A stretch of DNA of 64,000 bases, from the NCBI GenBank assembly GCA_001414345.1, contig LLCB01000213.1, positions 1 to 64,000 on the forward strand, given 5' to 3'. Below, piece after piece: positions 61,201-64,000 of this stretch. The stretch's first letter is position 1. The number at the start of each line of letters is the position of its first letter. The DNA is from Hymenoscyphus infarciens. Its lineage: Eukaryota > Ascomycota > Leotiomycetes > Helotiales > Helotiaceae. The position numbers and the translations under genes are program-made. Under the pieces are notes generated by a model. The model saw nothing but the letters and a program-made list of their open reading frames with translations, was not told the origin of the DNA and did no database searches.

Positions 61201-64000
61201 CTCCGAGTTTAGGAGAGAAGTGTGTCCTCGGCGGCCTGCACTGGAAGCTCTCATTTCAAATAAGCCTCCGCTTGATCAGCCTTGGACCCAGGTTTGCAAG
61301 AAACCTGCGGATGGAGCTGGAATTGACTGTACTATGGCTGTTGATCCCCCCGGAGGAAATAAAGAAAATCAACTCCCGCTCAATTTGAAGAGTTCTCAGA
61401 TATTCGATTCGGAAGATAAGAGAAGGGCCTGGTGGGCACGTCAGCGACGAAAGTCACTGGATATTCCAATTCAAGATGAGTCACAGCGAGGCCGACGTCG
61501 GTTACAATCTAGCGATGAACTCAATGATGAGGCTTGCACCGGGGTTACGTTTGCTCGTGGGTTTTTTGAAGAAAATGCGCATACCGACCCTGAGAAGTGG
61601 TGGTCTCGCGCGATGGCCGCATACCGTGAGTCTGACCCATGGGCTCAGTACGAATCGTCTCCCAGGCCCAAGCTTGGACGACCAAGACTGGATTCTGACC
61701 GATTCCTTAACGACAAATTCAACAACTACTGGTATCCTACCTTCGACAGCATGTTTCTCAGCCGCCTAGGAAGAAGACTATCCGACTCGCTAATGCCAAA
61801 GTCGAGGTTCATGCCTGAAGGCCCTCTTGATTCATATGATCCCCTCGAAGCTGCCGCCGAAATATATGCCCAAACAAATCATCTGGAAGACTACACAAGC
61901 GCCAGATGGGACGAAGCAATCGGGGATAGTGATTGGGACGAAGAACCGACTTGGCACCATATTGAGTGGAAACAGGTTGAGGATGACGGAGATTTATCCG
62001 GGCTGGACATCGAGGCGGAGGTTGGAGTAATAAAAGAACCTCGTTCTCCAAAATTACAAGCAACCCTCCAAGACGACAGCAGCAGATCTCAGTCTCTCTC
62101 TGGGGAAAGCCAGAAATCCAACGGAATCTTGAATGAAGAATCCACCACGACAGCTTTCTCGACAAACACAACTGTTTCCCCAGAAAATCCAAAGCTGGCA
62201 CTCGCTGCAAGGGAGCCCGCAGCACAAGAAGAAGCAATCCTTGCATATCAAGAGGTTAATAAATCTCTTGAGAATTTTGCAGCACCGCAGAGTGAGCTCA
62301 ATCCCGAGGCAAGGCTGGACATATGTTTCCCGATTCAAACACTTGCTACTCCCTCTGGCGACGGTCATATTTTTACCATACACTTGACCGGAAGAAACCC
62401 TCCGATAAATTTTTTGGTTACTACCCAAGAAACACCAGTGTTGGGGACTGCATACTGGGAGGCAATCGTGGCAGATATTGCTGCTGTGAGTGAGGCGTGG
62501 CGTTGGAGGCATTTTAATGTTGATGACCTCATGGCGGAACTTGCTAGAGTTAATCCTGCGTTCAGTGGGTTAACAGTTGAAGAGACTTGTGCTTTGATAA
62601 CCTCTGAGGCTGAGAATCAGGATACAATCCCGGGTTTGGAGAACTCCGCTACAAGAAATCTTGCGGCATGCAAGACAGCAGATTTCGAGATTTCAGAAGA
62701 TTCAAATATTAGCCCCGGTGATCCCGGCGCCTATGAAAGTTCCATCGACATGGAATCTTCTCTGGGTGGTTCGATGACCTCTGAGGCCGAGGGTCAGGAT
62801 ATTATCCAGGTTACGGAAGGATGTGTTATTGGAGAGTTGGCTCAGGTTGACGACCAGAGACCGGCACAAAGACAAGCTTCTATAGCGATTCCATGGAATT
62901 TGGTCGGAGTGCGGAGAGGCATGAAGATTCCAGAGATCAAGTGGCAGGCGGTTCCAAAACCACCAAGCGAGGAACCAGAACCCAAAGAGTCACAACAGGA
63001 TCAAAGCCTCGAGCAGGGTCAAAGTTATGAGGCCGAACTTCTTCAAGCGATAAGATCACCAAGCGAGGAAACAGCACCCGAAGATTCACAGCAGGATGAA
63101 AGTCCCGAACAGAATCAAAGCCTTGAGCAGGGTCAAAACTATGAGGCCGGACTTCTTCAAATGCTAACATCCAGGGTTGGAGAAGTCATCACCGCAAATC
63201 AACAATCAAGCGAAGACACGGGATCCAAAGAGTCACAGGAGTACCAGAGCCCCGAGCATAATCAAGGTTCTGAGGCCAAATTTCTTCGTAGCAGAGAGTC
63301 CGAAGAATGGCAAGCAATAAGATCCAAGGTTGAAGAAGCCATGGACGCTCAACGATCAAGCGAAGATGAACTAGAGTCGACCCCGGTACCATATGAATCT
63401 GAAGACATCTTTTCAAACGCGTCCACCGAAAACACGGGCGCTGAAGTGGTTCAAAGTACTGGCATAGATGCTAAGGAAGCTACGTTTGCATTTACAATTC
63501 CACAAGACCCACACGGGTATCTGAACGCCTACTCCAAAAACCCACCTTCCGATTCTCCAAAAGCCGATCCAAAGCCGGAACCCAAAGACGTTTCTCTTGG
63601 TATCTTTGAAGAATTAAGAGGATTTGCCACTAAACTTTGTGGTCTCGATGTCTTAAAAGAATTCGCCTCTAAATACGACAACTTAAAAGACTTCCCCAAA
63701 CCCAAACCCAAACCCAAACCCGAACTCGAACCCGAACCCGACCACGATGTCTATTACCTCAGCAAGCCCTCCTACAAAGTTTTCTCGGCCATCTTCGATT
63801 GCCAACTAGATAAGCAGCCTCCGCCTTCCTTTATATGGAGTGAGTTCGTGGCGGCGATGCAGGAGATTGAATTCACGCCTGTGCATGAGTATGCGACCCT
63901 TTGGCACTTTGCACTTAAGGAGGAGGGAGTCGGGATACAGATTCATCAGCCGCATTATCAGGGGGTGAAGAAGGAGGGAGCGTTAAATGTTAAGGTTAGT
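58230..64000 (+). CDS. Very large protein of unknown function, cut by the right edge
   Basis: Three exons in the window (introns 59,462-59,520 and 60,252-60,311) give 1,884 codons with no stop, and the frame is still open at the edge. The third exon alone is uninterrupted for 3.7 kb. The first ~650 residues look folded and conserved: SLPYILPSHFYEDIPETPIP, then RPDWWFFVSSFAEFSRGDIV, WEKKSTKRRLALLTTAW and SPYNRGLWRQALGP. From the third exon the protein is mostly acidic and disordered: a basic KKKRRSKN patch, long Glu/Thr/Asp-rich stretches, a Trp-rich island (DEEPTWHHIEWKQ), and imperfect 32-residue repeats (SQQD-SLEQGQ-YEA-LLQ). A run of alternating Lys-Pro then Glu-Pro follows near 63,695, and a possible folded segment (VYYLSKPSYKVFSAIFDC) starts after it. 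No known domain was recognised. The join at 60,251/60,312 (IIGRTRDWVEPEK) keeps frame. Confidence 0.8.
62961..63300 (+). repeat. Imperfect 96-bp coding repeats in the giant protein
   Basis: CACCAAGCGAGGAA recurs at 62,961 and 63,057, a 96-bp (32-codon) period. A more diverged copy starts near 63,204 (TCAAGCGAAGAC). Each encodes a PSEE-x-PE-SQQD-x-S-x-EQ-QS-LEQGQ-x-YEA-x-LLQ type segment. Confidence 0.7.

Noticed and set aside
63690..63745. Telomere-like CCCAAA repeats
   Set aside because: They are codons for a Lys-Pro run inside the open frame of the large protein, and fungal telomeres are CCCTAA.

Overview
The window is nuclear DNA of a filamentous ascomycete (Pezizomycotina). The genes carry short introns (about 50-70 nt) with GTAAGT-like donors, CTAAC-like branch sites and AG acceptors. 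The gene set (MFS hexose transporter, UvdE-type endonuclease, SCYL2-type pseudokinase, mitochondrial BCAT, FAD monooxygenase) is typical of the group. A Leotiomycete-like plant-associated fungus would fit, but the class is inference.

The window has two compartments with a sharp junction near 32,935. Bases 1-32,935 are an extremely AT-rich, gene-free block almost lacking CpA/TpG while keeping CpG, the hallmark of repeat-induced point mutation (RIP). Its two ends carry the same roughly 47-bp satellite in opposite orientations (1-1,205 and 26,806-32,935), facing each other across about 25.6 kb of RIP-decayed sequence. Each unit has two dyad symmetries, so single strands could form hairpins. The core keeps traces of older coding repeats (60-bp at 7.1 kb, 57-bp at 16.0 kb, 48-bp at 17.2-17.6 kb) in which stop codons fall where CAG/CAA would be expected. 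A centromere, a heterochromatin island and a repeat-rich subtelomere are all possible; the sequence alone does not decide.

Bases 32,936-64,000 are ordinary GC-balanced euchromatin. In order: a five-exon hexose transporter with one GC-AG intron (+); a three-exon acidic nuclear-type protein of unknown function with 57-bp repeats at its 3' end (-); an unresolved minus-strand locus at 38.9-40.8 kb built of tandemly duplicated intron plus micro-exon units; UV-damage endonuclease with two in-frame starts (-); a 240-bp MITE-like element; a hypothetical protein (+); a salicylate-hydroxylase-like FAD monooxygenase (-); a decayed gene for a Thr/Ser-rich cysteine-containing secreted protein with several TAA/TAG stops (-); mitochondrial branched-chain aminotransferase (-), divergent from a SCYL2/ppk32 pseudokinase (+); and a very large protein of unknown function that runs off the right edge (+).

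The genes do not form an obvious cluster or pathway. The most unusual structures are the inverted double-dyad satellite pair and the micro-exon array.
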